Assembly: GCF_014652655.1 (NCBI RefSeq)
Contig: NZ_BMZF01000001.1
Span: 558,001-622,000 of the forward strand
Direction of reading: 5' to 3'
Source of the DNA: Paramylibacter ulvae
GTDB lineage: Bacteria; Pseudomonadota; Alphaproteobacteria; Rhodobacterales; Rhodobacteraceae
Length of the DNA: 64,000 nt
Shown here piece after piece: positions 36,013-44,828 of this stretch. The translations under genes and the position numbers were made by a program. A model generated the notes under the pieces. The model was not told where the DNA came from. It saw only the letters and a program-made list of their open reading frames with translations, and did no database searches. The first letter of the stretch is position 1. Each line of letters opens with the position of its first letter.

Positions 36013-37023
36013 TTACCCCCAACACTTATTCAGACCTTCTTCAGAGGTCAAAGAAGGAACGCCATCGACAGGCGCGTCTGTGATTAATTCAACCCCTGTG
36101 TTGAAGAAATCCAAACCTTCAGAGTTCTGAGGCTTCGTACCATCGGCTGCGAATGCGCTAATCGCCTCGATGCCTTTGGATGCCATCAGCAATGGGAATT
36201 GCATGGAAGTGGCACCGATCACGCCGCCTGCAATGTCTTTCACACCAGGGCAACCACCATCAACAGAAACGATCAAAACGCCGTCCTCTTTGCCCGCTGC
36301 TTTCAATGCTTCGTATGCACCAGCTGCCGCAGGTTCGTTGATCGTGTAAACAAGATTGATTTCAGGATCAATTTGCAACAGGTTTTCCATCGCCTGGCGA
36401 CCACCGTCTGGCGACCCATTCGTTACGTCGTTTCCGACGATGCGTGGATCATCCTCGTCACCGATGTCTGTAGGGTCTTTGATGTCGATACCAAAGCCTT
36501 GCAAGAAACCGTTGTCACGTTGGTAATCAACAGAGATTTCAGATGCGTTCAGGTCCAACAACGCGATTTTTGCGTTTGCAGCATCTGCGCCCATTTTTGC
36601 CTTGGCCCATTGACCAATCAAAACACCCGCTTTGAAGTTATCTGTGGCGAATGTGGCATCTGCTGTATCTGCGGGTTCGAATGCTGTATCCAATGCGATC
36701 ACCAAAAGCCCTGCTTCGCGTGCTTGTGTTACGACAGGCGCCAATGCGCGGCTGTCGGTTGGTGTAATCAAAATACCCTTAGCGCCGGATGCAATGCATG
36801 TTTCCACCGCGGCGACTTGTGTTTCAACATCACCGTCATATTTGCCCGCAAAAGTAGACAAATTAATGCCGTTTGCTGCCGCACCTTCTAATGCGCCCTC
36901 TTTCATTTTAACAAAGAAAGGGTTGGTGTCTGTTTTTGTGATTAGGCACGCACCTGTTTCGGCGAATGCAGTTGTGCCCATTGTGGCCAATGCGATTGCA
37001 GTTGTTGCAAATAGTTTTTTCAT
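36013..37023 (-). CDS. frcB: FrcB, sugar-binding protein of the fructose-type ABC importer
   Basis: 336 residues; signal peptide to about residue 21 (TTAFA/ET). The mature sequence begins [24 protein letters not shown] and includes [49 protein letters not shown] and ends GLNKCWG. This is a very close match in pattern to rhizobial FrcB, which binds fructose (also ribose and mannose). Strong GGGAGGACACC ribosome site. Heads frcB-C-A-K. Confidence 0.88.
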   Translation of the reverse strand: MKKLFATTAIALATMGTTAFAETGACLITKTDTNPFFVKMKEGALEGAAANGINLSTFAGKYDGDVETQVAAVETCIASGAKGILITPTDSRALAPVVTQAREAGLLVIALDTAFEPADTADATFATDNFKAGVLIGQWAKAKMGADAANAKIALLDLNASEISVDYQRDNGFLQGFGIDIKDPTDIGDEDDPRIVGNDVTNGSPDGGRQAMENLLQIDPEINLVYTINEPAAAGAYEALKAAGKEDGVLIVSVDGGCPGVKDIAGGVIGATSMQFPLLMASKGIEAISAFAADGTKPQNSEGLDFFNTGVELITDAPVDGVPSLTSEEGLNKCWG

Positions 37024-37137
37024 GGTGTCCTCCCTATGAACTACGTTTTATCGAACGGGCCTCCCGGAACCCGAGCCTGCAAACAATTCTTGCAAGTTGG
37101 ATATTAAAAAACTCTATTCCGCGCGCCCTGTCAATAT

Positions 37138-37183
37138 ATAAATAAAGTTTATTTATTAATTATGATTGCCTTATTTATAAGGC
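37138..37183. promoter_or_regulatory. two palindromes between frcB and the ROK gene
   Basis: ATAAATAAA-G-TTTATTTAT (37138-37156) is a perfect 9-bp inverted repeat, and GCCTTAT-TT-ATAAGGC (37168-37183) is a perfect 7-bp one. AT-rich dyads of this kind are typical operators of ROK regulators. They lie in the divergent promoter region of frcB and the ROK gene. Confidence 0.6.
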
Positions 37184-37205
37184 GCATGTAAGAGTTTATT
37201 TTGAT

Positions 37206-38405
37206 ATGATGGATGGTACAAAAGGTTTGGAAATAACAGGTGGCGTGAATCAAAGTGGGGTTCGCGACCATAATGAACGCTTGATTCTGTCCATGCTTAA
37301 ACACCGTGGCCCGATGCCTGGCGCCGACATCGCGCGCCGCTCTGGGTTATCACCACAGACAGCTTCAATCATCCTGCGCAAGTTAGAAAAAGATGGCATC
37401 CTTCGGCGTGGCGACCCCCTGCGCGGCAAGGTTGGAAAGCCCTCAATCCCGATGGAATTAAACCCAGAAGGTGTGTTTGCAATTGGCTTGAAAATCGGTC
37501 GCCGCTCTGCCGATTTGACCCTGATCGATTTTTCGGGACAGGTCCGACAGCAAATTCACACGACATACGACTATGCCCTACCCGATGCGATCTTTGGGTT
37601 TCTTAAATCTGGTCTCGCCAAAATACTGGATAATTGCACCGCCAAACAGCGCGGTCGAATTTGTGGCATTGGTATTGGCACCCCATTTGAACTATGGAAA
37701 TGGCACGATCTGGTCGGGGATGCCGCCAACCGTTTTAAATCATGGAGAGACGTCGATTTCGCCGCAGAGGTATCGGCGTTCACCGATTTACCTGTTTTTG
37801 TTTTGAACGATGCAACTGCGGCCTGTCACGCAGAACACCTATATGGTCGCGGCATTAAATATCGCGATTACGCGTATTTTTATATCGGGTCCTTTGTTGG
37901 TGGTGGCGTCGTATTGAACGGCACCGTATTTGAGGGCAATCAAGGCAATGCTGGTGCTTTGGGTTCGATGAGAACCACCGGGCCGTTGGGGGAAAGCCAG
38001 CAATTAATAGACACAGCCTCTCTACATCTACTCGAAGCGCGATTGGTTGAAGCGGGTGTCGATCCAACAGTGCTGTGGCATAAGCCGCAGGATTGGTCGA
38101 CACTTACCAATTATGTAGAACCTTGGATTGGTGAAACCGCGCAGGAACTGTCCAAAGCCACGCTATCGATCTGTTCTGTTCTCGATTTCGAAGCCATCAT
38201 CATAGATGGCGCTTTCCCGTCTGATGTCCGCGATGAACTCGTAGCGCGCGTCAAACGTTATATTGTTAATCAAGACGTGCGTGGTTTGATTGCCCCAAAT
38301 GTTGAACCTGGAAGCGTTGGCGAAAACGCGCGGGCGATTGGCGCTGCAACGGGTCCAATTTTTAGACAGTTTTTGCTCAATACGAATGCCGGTCTATCGG
38401 CGTAG
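37206..38405 (+). CDS. ROK-family transcriptional regulator of frc
   Basis: 399 residues: N-terminal winged HTH (LILSMLKHRGPMPGADIARRSGLSPQTASIILRKLEKDGILRRG, about 27-70) fused to a ROK sugar-kinase-like domain (IGIGTPFELW, FVLNDATAACHAEHLYGRG, YIGSFVGGGVVLNG, GNAGALGSM). The zinc-binding Cys cluster usual in ROK kinases is not evident, so this is likely a sugar sensor and repressor only. Divergent from frcB, it matches regulators beside frc operons. Confidence 0.86.
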   Translation: MMDGTKGLEITGGVNQSGVRDHNERLILSMLKHRGPMPGADIARRSGLSPQTASIILRKLEKDGILRRGDPLRGKVGKPSIPMELNPEGVFAIGLKIGRRSADLTLIDFSGQVRQQIHTTYDYALPDAIFGFLKSGLAKILDNCTAKQRGRICGIGIGTPFELWKWHDLVGDAANRFKSWRDVDFAAEVSAFTDLPVFVLNDATAACHAEHLYGRGIKYRDYAYFYIGSFVGGGVVLNGTVFEGNQGNAGALGSMRTTGPLGESQQLIDTASLHLLEARLVEAGVDPTVLWHKPQDWSTLTNYVEPWIGETAQELSKATLSICSVLDFEAIIIDGAFPSDVRDELVARVKRYIVNQDVRGLIAPNVEPGSVGENARAIGAATGPIFRQFLLNTNAGLSA

Positions 38406-38867
38406 CGGGTTCGCATTCACCCCATAAAACAGTGCATCAAATATCCACTCGAAGCTGAATTCGATGACGTAAAACATCACCCCTCTGCGCGTTTCAATCG
38501 AAACTATATGAATATCTATTTTCCGCCCTAAGCGAACATAAAATATTTATGGGGTCTGTATGCTTAACAATACATTGCACTGCGCCAAACAACTATTCAC
38601 GACTTGCCTGTTTTCTTATTTCGTTCAACACAACAGGTGGAATTATCATCGTTGATTGATGTCGGGCACCATGGCCAAGGCGTGAAATTCGATGGTGGCG
38701 CGTATGTTTTGCATTTATCAGATTTTTCGTCCCTCTTACTAAACTCATAGTTCAGATATTGCACAGTTCAACTACGCCATTCCGTCGTTCAAACCGTAAA
38801 CTCGCTTGGGGTATGGGCAACATTTTATTGCCATTATGTGTGTAACAACTCTGGCTTTGTTAATTCC
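38406..38867. other. gene-less interval after the ROK gene
   Basis: About 460 bp without a confident gene. A plus-strand frame open from about 38565 to 38750 (translation includes VELSSLIDVGHHGQGVKFDGG) has no start or ribosome site and may be a decayed remnant; I recognise no family. The DNA is AT-rich and no mobile-element ends were seen. Confidence 0.4.
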
Positions 38868-38918
38868 ACTTGGCAACGATGCTGTATCTGCGGTTCGCAC
38901 CGTTGCATCGCGCCAAGT
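38868..38918 (-). terminator. long structured hairpin after the semialdehyde dehydrogenase gene
   Basis: ACTTGGC-aa-CGATGC (38868-38882) pairs with GCATCG-c-GCCAAGT (38905-38918), and an inner CGGT-tcgc-ACCG closes the loop. Located 16 bp past the stop of the minus-strand gene. Probable 3' end structure or terminator, without a clear T tract. Confidence 0.5.
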
Positions 38919-38934
38919 TTATCAAACAGACTAA

Positions 38935-40443
38935 TTATGCCAAATCGTCTGGCAACACGTTTGTGGGAATATTTTGATAGCTGACTGGGCGCAAAAAGCG
39001 GCGAATTGACATTGTGCCAACCGATGTCGCCCCAAAATTGGTGGACGCGGGATATGGTCCTCCGTGAACCATTGCATCGCAAACCTCGACGCCCGTTGGG
39101 AAACCGTTCACCAAGATACGCCCCGCCTTGCGTTCCAAAATCGGCAAAAGTGCGCGCGCTTGATCGGCGTCGTCATCATTCATGTGAATAGTACAGGTCA
39201 ACTGGCCTTGTAATGATTTTGCAATCGCGGCCATTTCCGTTGCATTCTTAACCGTCACAATCAATCCAAGTGGCCCGAACACCTCTTCGCTTAGATTATG
39301 ATCGGCAAGCCAATCTGCCCCCGTGACTTGGAACAAATAGGGGCTGGCATTGCGTTGGTCACATGTGGATGTCAGCAAGGCTTGCACACCTGTGCCGGCT
39401 GCCACACGTTCGCTACCGTCGCGATATGCCTTGGCGATGCCATCGGTTAACATCACTTGTGGTGCGGATTCTGTTAATGCAGCGGTTGCCGCCTTGGCAA
39501 ATTTTTCGCCATCCGATCCTTCGATAACCACGGCGATACCAGGATTTGTGCAGAACTGCCCTGCCCCCATGGTCAGGGATGCCGCCCAACCGTTACCCAA
39601 GTCTTGGGCACTGGATTTCATTTTTTCAGGCAACATAAACATCGGGTTGACCGATCCCAACTCGCCAAAGAATGGAATGGGTTCATCGCGTTGCGCACAC
39701 AGATCAAACAGTGCGCGACCACCGCCCAGCGACCCTGTGAAACCAACCGCTTTTATCAATGGATGTTTCACCAATGATGCCCCGACCTCGCGTGTGCCCC
39801 CTTGGATCAGGCTAAACACACCGGGATGAACACCGGTTTTCTTGATAGCGGCATCAATGGCCTGTGCCACGATTTCACCCGTCCCTGGATGGGCTGAATG
39901 GCCCTTGACCACAACGGGACAACCTGCGGCCAATGCCGCCGCGGTATCGCCGCCAGCCGTTGAAAATGCCAATGGGAAATTTGATGCGCCAAACACCGCA
40001 ACAGGCCCGATGGGGCGTTGCATCAAACGGATATCAGGGCGCGGAAGCGGTGCGCGATCTGGCAATGCACCATCAAAGCGGCGATCAAGATAATCGCCCG
40101 ACAGGATATGCGTTGCAAACAAGCGTAGCTGACCCGTGGTCCGCCCACGTTCACCTTGCAATCGTGCCTCTGGCAGGCCGGTTTCTTGGCTACCAATTGT
40201 TGTGAGTTCGTCGCCGCGCGCCTCAATCTCATCGGCAATTGCGTTTAAAAAACCGGCGCGGGTTTGGCGTGTGGAATAACCATAGGTCCAAAATGCTTCT
40301 TCGCCAGCCTGCGCTGCTCGGTCAACCAATTCAGGCGTGCCAACGCTGAAATCATGGATGTCACCATGTGCTGGTTCTGACTGAAATTTTTCGTCTGTAG
40401 CGATCCATTTTCCCGCTACCAGATGCTTGCCATTTAAGCTCAT
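38935..40443 (-). CDS. alpha-ketoglutaric semialdehyde dehydrogenase type ALDH
   Basis: 502 residues; catalytic Cys298 (GAGQFCTNPG), Glu261 (FFGELGSVNP) and FTGSLGGGRAL. The short ALDH variant with RLMQRPIGPVAVFGASNFPLAFSTAGGDTAAALAAGCPVVVKGHSAHPGTGE is typical of 2,5-dioxovalerate (ketoglutarate semialdehyde) dehydrogenases that end oxidative pentose/hexarate routes by making 2-oxoglutarate. Co-directional with the SDR 104 bp upstream. No dehydratase that would make its substrate is in the window. Confidence 0.83.
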   Translation of the reverse strand: MSLNGKHLVAGKWIATDEKFQSEPAHGDIHDFSVGTPELVDRAAQAGEEAFWTYGYSTRQTRAGFLNAIADEIEARGDELTTIGSQETGLPEARLQGERGRTTGQLRLFATHILSGDYLDRRFDGALPDRAPLPRPDIRLMQRPIGPVAVFGASNFPLAFSTAGGDTAAALAAGCPVVVKGHSAHPGTGEIVAQAIDAAIKKTGVHPGVFSLIQGGTREVGASLVKHPLIKAVGFTGSLGGGRALFDLCAQRDEPIPFFGELGSVNPMFMLPEKMKSSAQDLGNGWAASLTMGAGQFCTNPGIAVVIEGSDGEKFAKAATAALTESAPQVMLTDGIAKAYRDGSERVAAGTGVQALLTSTCDQRNASPYLFQVTGADWLADHNLSEEVFGPLGLIVTVKNATEMAAIAKSLQGQLTCTIHMNDDDADQARALLPILERKAGRILVNGFPTGVEVCDAMVHGGPYPASTNFGATSVGTMSIRRFLRPVSYQNIPTNVLPDDLA

Positions 40444-40547
40444 GATGTTTTCCTGTGATAAAAGTCGTAGTGTTTTGAATTTTCCCCTCGCGGATGCAAA
40501 ATACCCGCGAAGGATCTAAATCGTCATAGATTTCAAGCAATGCTTGT

Positions 40548-41294
40548 TTATGAAAACAACATGCCGCCGTTGATATCGATATTTGCACCCGTGATGAATG
40601 ATGCATCATCAGAGGCAAGATAAACCAATGCTTTGGCCACCTCTTGTGATGTGCCTTCACGTTTCAATGGCGTGATGTTTGCAACATGTGTGCGCACTTC
40701 TGGTTTTGTGAAAATGTTGTGGAAATCTGTATCAATCATACCCGCACACAATGCATTCACGCGTGTTTTTGGCCCCAGTTCTTTGGCCAAACCACGTGTC
40801 AGGGTCATCATCGCGCCCTTTGCCGCGCCATATGCCAATGCACCTGGTCCACCGCCATCGCGCCCGGCTTGTGATGCCATGGAAACGATTGACGAACCAT
40901 CTGTCATATGTGGCAATGCCTCGCGTACCGCCAAAACAAATGATGTTAAATTCACATCCATTACCGCATTCCAATGATCCACGGTCATTTCATTCATTGT
41001 CACGCGTTTCAACAAACCACCGCTGACGTGAATCAATGTATCAACTTGGCCATATTCAGCGACGGTTTTTGCAACCAATGCTTTTACGTCCGCTTCCTTG
41101 GTCATGTCACCTTGCATTGCAAACGCGTTGCCGCCTGCTGCCTTGATTTCTGCAACAGCGGAGTCAGCGCCATCTGCGCTTGCGAAATAGTTGATTGCAA
41201 CATTTGCGCCCTGCGCTGCCAGTTCCATCACTGCGGCACGACCAATATCGCGGCCACCACCAGTAACAATCGCTGTTTTACCTTTGAAATTCAT
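40548..41294 (-). CDS. SDR, candidate DEH/oxo-uronate reductase
   Basis: 248 residues from ATG 41294, just after AGGAAGAG (an ATG one codon earlier is possible). TGGGRDIGRAAV, HVSGG in place of the usual NNAGG, YGAAKGA (YxxxK), and C-terminal ITGANIDINGGMLFS. In the uronate cluster it could reduce 4-deoxy-5-hexoseulose uronate to KDG, a job done by SDRs in alginate users, or a related oxo-sugar acid. This is inference. It leads the two-gene unit with the semialdehyde dehydrogenase; tandem TTACAAAT-like boxes lie about 300 bp upstream. Confidence 0.78.
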   Translation of the reverse strand: MNFKGKTAIVTGGGRDIGRAAVMELAAQGANVAINYFASADGADSAVAEIKAAGGNAFAMQGDMTKEADVKALVAKTVAEYGQVDTLIHVSGGLLKRVTMNEMTVDHWNAVMDVNLTSFVLAVREALPHMTDGSSIVSMASQAGRDGGGPGALAYGAAKGAMMTLTRGLAKELGPKTRVNALCAGMIDTDFHNIFTKPEVRTHVANITPLKREGTSQEVAKALVYLASDDASFITGANIDINGGMLFS

Positions 41295-41318
41295 CATCTC
41301 TTCCTTTGATTTTGGCAA

Positions 41319-41735
41319 CGTCTAGGTTGCCTTGAATGAGTATCGAATGCCTCATCTGCGCTGGATGATCGACATGTTTTTGACCTCGAAAACCGGTGTT
41401 CAGAAGCACAGACAGAGGAAACGTTGTTTTACACCATTTCTGTGCATCAGCTATTGCATTCATGATTGGTTACGCGGGGCAAAATCTTGAAAAATTCTAC
41501 GAATTTTTGTTGGCTTTCCCACTCCTCCAAATCAAACATTGCATCCTCCATGCGGGTCGATATCGCAATTATTATACCAAAATTTACAACGTGACAATAC
41601 AAATATTTACAAATATTAAATCCAAGTAAAAGCCAAATTAAATTGATCTAAATCAAATAATTAGCACAGCGTTTATGATTGGGCCGTGCATAACTATATG
41701 CGTTATTGGGTTCAGGTTGTAACAGCAGGCAATAA
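41319..41735. promoter_or_regulatory. intergenic region with tandem TACAAATA boxes
   Basis: No gene seen in about 420 bp. TACAAATA occurs at 41598-41605 and again at 41608-41615, exactly 10 bp apart, with a further TTACAAC at 41584-41590. The region separates kdgK (ending 41736) from the SDR/semialdehyde dehydrogenase unit, which it presumably controls. The same tandem motif occurs at the other uronate promoters. Confidence 0.55.
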
Positions 41736-42662
41736 TTAGTCTGGGGATACGAATTCCTGTTGCACGGTTGCAAATGGCGCAAGCGCACCCTTGGTGCACA
41801 CAACACGCCCTGCACAAATTTGCCCTGCCTGCACGGCATCAATTGGTTTTGCACCGGCCATATGGCGTGCCAAAAATGCGCCATTAAATGAATCCCCTGC
41901 GGCCGTGGTATCAACCACCCCAGTGTAGCGCGGAACATCGCGCGTTTCGCGATCTTGTCCTTTTGCGATCAAGGTTGGCAATTCACCGTTTTTAACAATC
42001 ACCAGCTTTGCCCCCGACCGTAAATATCGATCAGCACAGTCGTCTGGTGTTTCATCACCAAAACAGGCTGCTTCGTCATCAAAGCTGGGCAATACGATAT
42101 CCGCAATGCCGCCAGCGCGTGAAATAACGCGTTTCATGCGATCTTCATCTTGCCACAGACGCGGACGAATGTTGGGATCGAATGCAATTTGTGCGTCTGG
42201 CTTCATATGACTACGCAGATTATCCAATAACATTTCCGCATCCGTGCCCTGTAATATCGCAAGCGTAATGCCAGAAAGGTAAACCAGATCGGCATTCGCA
42301 ACCTGTTGCCAGAGCAAGTTAGGGGTGCGCATCATTTGGCGTGCGCCAGATGTATCACGCCAATAGCTAAAACTGCGTTCAGCGCCATCAAGATGGATCA
42401 TATAAAGCCCCGTTGGGCATTCATCGATTGTCGGTGCATTCTGACAATCGATTCCAGCATCAGCAATGAATTGGCGCATCTTTGCACCCATCACATCACC
42501 GCCAAACCCCGAATAGAATGATACATCCCAATCGGTTGGCGTCAAAGCGCGCGCATACCAAAGCGTATTGAAAACATCGCCAGCAAACCCGTGAGTTAAG
42601 GTTCCCTGCCCCGCTGGAGACAATTCAACCATTGCTTCACCGATACCCAAAATTGACGTCAT
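41736..42662 (-). CDS. kdgK: KdgK, 2-keto-3-deoxygluconate kinase (PfkB family)
   Basis: 308 residues from ATG 42662 (MTSILGIGEAMVELSP). PfkB-type kinase: SPAGQGTLTHGFAGDVFNTLWYARAL (KDG-kinase-like opening) and the C-terminal GVVDTTAAGDSFNGAFLARHM anion-hole motif with catalytic Asp. Makes KDPG from KDG, the common product of the Uxu and Kdu branches encoded downstream. Divergent from kdgF across a region full of TTACAAAT boxes. Confidence 0.88.
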   Translation of the reverse strand: MTSILGIGEAMVELSPAGQGTLTHGFAGDVFNTLWYARALTPTDWDVSFYSGFGGDVMGAKMRQFIADAGIDCQNAPTIDECPTGLYMIHLDGAERSFSYWRDTSGARQMMRTPNLLWQQVANADLVYLSGITLAILQGTDAEMLLDNLRSHMKPDAQIAFDPNIRPRLWQDEDRMKRVISRAGGIADIVLPSFDDEAACFGDETPDDCADRYLRSGAKLVIVKNGELPTLIAKGQDRETRDVPRYTGVVDTTAAGDSFNGAFLARHMAGAKPIDAVQAGQICAGRVVCTKGALAPFATVQQEFVSPD

Positions 42663-42750
42663 GACCATTCCAGTTTCTTTTGCCTGTTGGCGATTTGCGG
42701 ATACATTGCACAATTCAAAGATTGACGTACAGCAATTCTATCTTTACTGG

Positions 42751-42790
42751 TAATTACAAATTATTACAAATATAAAAATTTGTAATTACA
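42751..42790. promoter_or_regulatory. kdgK/kdgF divergent operator
   Basis: TAATTACAAAT (42751-42761) and its exact reverse complement ATTTGTAATTA (42778-42788) form an 11-bp inverted repeat spaced 16 bp. A third copy, TTACAAAT at 42764-42771, lies 10 bp after the first in the same direction. It is centred 32 bp before the kdgF start and about 108 bp before kdgK. Strongly suggests the binding site of the local GntR regulator. Confidence 0.68.
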
Positions 42791-42801
42791 GGGAGAGCCT
42801 T

Positions 42802-43149
42802 ATGATTGTAAATTCCGATACACCAGATGCCTGGATGACATCAGGACCAGGTGCGCAACGCCGCATTCTTTGCCATGACAAAGACCTGATGATGGTTGAA
42901 TTCCGCTTTAAAAAAGACGGCGAAGGATTGCCGCATAATCACCCCCATACGCAAACGACCTATATCTCGTCGGGTAAATTCGAATTTACCGTCGCAGGTG
43001 TTACCAAAATATTGGGGCCCGGTGATGGCATGCTGATCCCATCAAATGCGGTTCATTCATGCGTTTGTCTAGAGGCAGGCGTTTTGCTGGATTCATTCAC
43101 ACCACGCCGCGATGATTTTTTGGAAGCACATAACATCCCGCTGGATTGA
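42802..43149 (+). CDS. kdgF: KdgF, cupin for unsaturated uronate ring opening
   Basis: 115-residue single-domain cupin. Metal-binding motif LPHNHPHTQTTYISSGKFEF (His45/His47/His49, Gln51) and His85 (NAVHSC), as in KdgF. KdgF speeds the conversion of 4,5-unsaturated uronates (from pectate or alginate lyases) to the linear ketonised form used by KduI. Ribosome site GGGAGAGCCTT. Neighbouring kdgK, kduI and kduD support the role. Confidence 0.86.
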   Translation: MIVNSDTPDAWMTSGPGAQRRILCHDKDLMMVEFRFKKDGEGLPHNHPHTQTTYISSGKFEFTVAGVTKILGPGDGMLIPSNAVHSCVCLEAGVLLDSFTPRRDDFLEAHNIPLD

Positions 43150-43165
43150 TGTTGGTATAAATTAA

Positions 43166-43888
43166 CTATCCTTCAAAAACACGTTTGCGGGCGTTTTCAA
43201 CATGTGCCCGCATCGCATCGCGCGCGCCGTCTTGGTCGCGCTTTTCAATCGCATGATAGATTTTGTAATGCTCTTGTTGCACCAATTCCAAACGCTCTTG
43301 GGGTTTGGTCAACGACAGATTACGTGTCAAATTCATACCCGTTAAAATATTGGTTTTAATGGAATTACGCGCGGCCAAAAAATATTGGTTGTCGGATGCC
43401 GCGCAAACGGCGGAATGAAATGCCTCGTCTGCGTTCACGCCAAGCTCGCCCTCTTTGACACAGCGATCCAATTCGACCAGCGCGTTGTACAACCGTTTTA
43501 CATCGTTTTCCGTGCGTCGCTGTGCGGCCAAATACGCGGCTTCGCCCTCGATCCCTGCGCGAAATTCAAATGTACGTTGAATATCCGCGATGGAACCAAT
43601 TGGTGCGAAATCCAGCACTGCGACCTCTGGTCGTTGTTGTACAAATGATCCTGATCCTTGGCGCGATACGATCACCCCGTCGTCGCGTAATTGTGTCAAT
43701 GCTTGGCGCAATACGGGGCGCGACACTTCAAGTTGGCTACACAATGCATGTTCTGTTGGCAGCTTGTCGCCAACGGGGAACTCCCCGCTGACGATCATTG
43801 CCAAAATACGCTCGTACACGCTATCGGACAGTGTGCGGTCACGAACTGGTTTTTCTGCTGCAACTGTACGTGGCATTGGTGTTTTCAT
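43166..43888 (-). CDS. GntR-family (FadR type) regulator of uronate genes
   Basis: 240 residues from ATG 43888, which overlaps the stop of the RraA-like gene as ATGA; a GTG 21 bp upstream is less likely. Winged HTH (LSDSVYERILAMIVSGEFPVGDKLPTEHALCSQLEVSRPVLRQALTQLRDDGVIVSRQGSGSFV) and FCD domain (DEAFHSAVCAASDN; EHYKIYHAIEKRD; AMRAHVENARKRVF). Last gene of the TRAP operon. Best candidate to bind the TTACAAAT tandem boxes at the kdg and TRAP promoters. Confidence 0.86.
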   Translation of the reverse strand: MKTPMPRTVAAEKPVRDRTLSDSVYERILAMIVSGEFPVGDKLPTEHALCSQLEVSRPVLRQALTQLRDDGVIVSRQGSGSFVQQRPEVAVLDFAPIGSIADIQRTFEFRAGIEGEAAYLAAQRRTENDVKRLYNALVELDRCVKEGELGVNADEAFHSAVCAASDNQYFLAARNSIKTNILTGMNLTRNLSLTKPQERLELVQQEHYKIYHAIEKRDQDGARDAMRAHVENARKRVFEG

Positions 43889-44601
43889 CGGCCTTGTTGA
43901 TTTCTCCACGTGCTAAACTTGTCCTTCGTAGCTGGGTCAGTTGGTGGATACAAACCGAACGTTGATGCGCCTTTTTGTACCATTTCCATGACAAAATCTT
44001 CGAACACTGTCATCTCTATGGCTTCGTCCGCGATGGCGTCTACCATATGTGCAGGAATACAGACAACACCTTCGTTATCACCAACCATGATATCGCCTGG
44101 GAAAACAGACACACCACCACACGCGATTGGATCATTTACCGCAACGGCATGGTGTTTGGTCAAATTGGTCGGCGCACTTGGGCGTGTATGATACGCAGGC
44201 ATGTCCAACTCGGTAATTTCAGGTGTATCGCGAAACCCGCCATCAGTTACGATGCCAACACAGCCAAGCGTCATTAGACGTGTCGCAAGGATGCAACCAG
44301 CAGATGCCGCTGTGGCGTCTTCACGTGAATCAATTACAAAAACAGCGCCTGCGGGGCATTCTTCAACGCCCTTGCGCTGTGGATTTTCACGATCCGCAAA
44401 GGATTCCAAACCATCCAGATCTTCGCGTGATGGGATATAACGTAGTGTATATGCAAAACCGACCATGTTTTTCCCAGCACGCAAACGCTGTGGTCCTTGG
44501 ACAAAGATGTTATGGAATCCGTGTTTAAACATCGCTGTAGTTAATGTTGCCGTACTGACATTCATTAGTTTTTCATGGGTTTCTGGTTTTAATTTGGTCA
44601 T
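43885..44601 (-). CDS. RraA-like / HMG-aldolase family protein
   Basis: 238 residues with the RraA fold: VFVIDSREDATAASAGCILATRLMTLGCVGIVTDGGFRDTPEI carries the Arg-Asp pair that binds metal and pyruvate in the class II 4-hydroxy-4-methyl-2-oxoglutarate aldolases, and VFPGDIMVGDNEGVVCIP follows. It is longer than E. coli RraA (about 160), with N- and C-terminal extensions. In a uronate operon a 2-oxo-acid aldolase or decarboxylase role is more likely than RNase regulation; substrate unknown. Confidence 0.8.
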   Translation of the reverse strand: MTKLKPETHEKLMNVSTATLTTAMFKHGFHNIFVQGPQRLRAGKNMVGFAYTLRYIPSREDLDGLESFADRENPQRKGVEECPAGAVFVIDSREDATAASAGCILATRLMTLGCVGIVTDGGFRDTPEITELDMPAYHTRPSAPTNLTKHHAVAVNDPIACGGVSVFPGDIMVGDNEGVVCIPAHMVDAIADEAIEMTVFEDFVMEMVQKGASTFGLYPPTDPATKDKFSTWRNQQGR

Positions 44602-44792
44602 TTTGATATGCCTCGCACATTGGGTTATTTGATCGCCGAATTTGGCTTTCTTTATCGATACTAAGTTGCGTCAAAGCTGTAAGTGATGAACAAATCAACT
44701 TGACGACTTTTCTAATTCTTCTTGTTTTTTCGCCTGCCCCACACCGCATCAAACAAAATGATACTGGTACAAAGCTGTTATTTATCAATGGA

Positions 44793-44821
44793 ATGGGCGC
44801 AACTATTCACATCGCGCCCAT
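44793..44821 (-). terminator. hairpin after dctM
   Basis: ATGGGCGC (44793-44800) pairs perfectly with GCGCCCAT (44814-44821), 13-nt loop, 8 bp after the dctM stop. The 227-bp gap to the RraA-like gene otherwise holds nothing recognisable. It may reduce expression of the distal two genes. Confidence 0.5.
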
Positions 44822-44828
44822 CGCGCTA

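Noticed and set aside
38565-38750. Plus-strand open stretch with VELSSLIDVGHHGQGVKFDGG
   Set aside because: It has no start codon or ribosome site and is too short to judge as a pseudogene.
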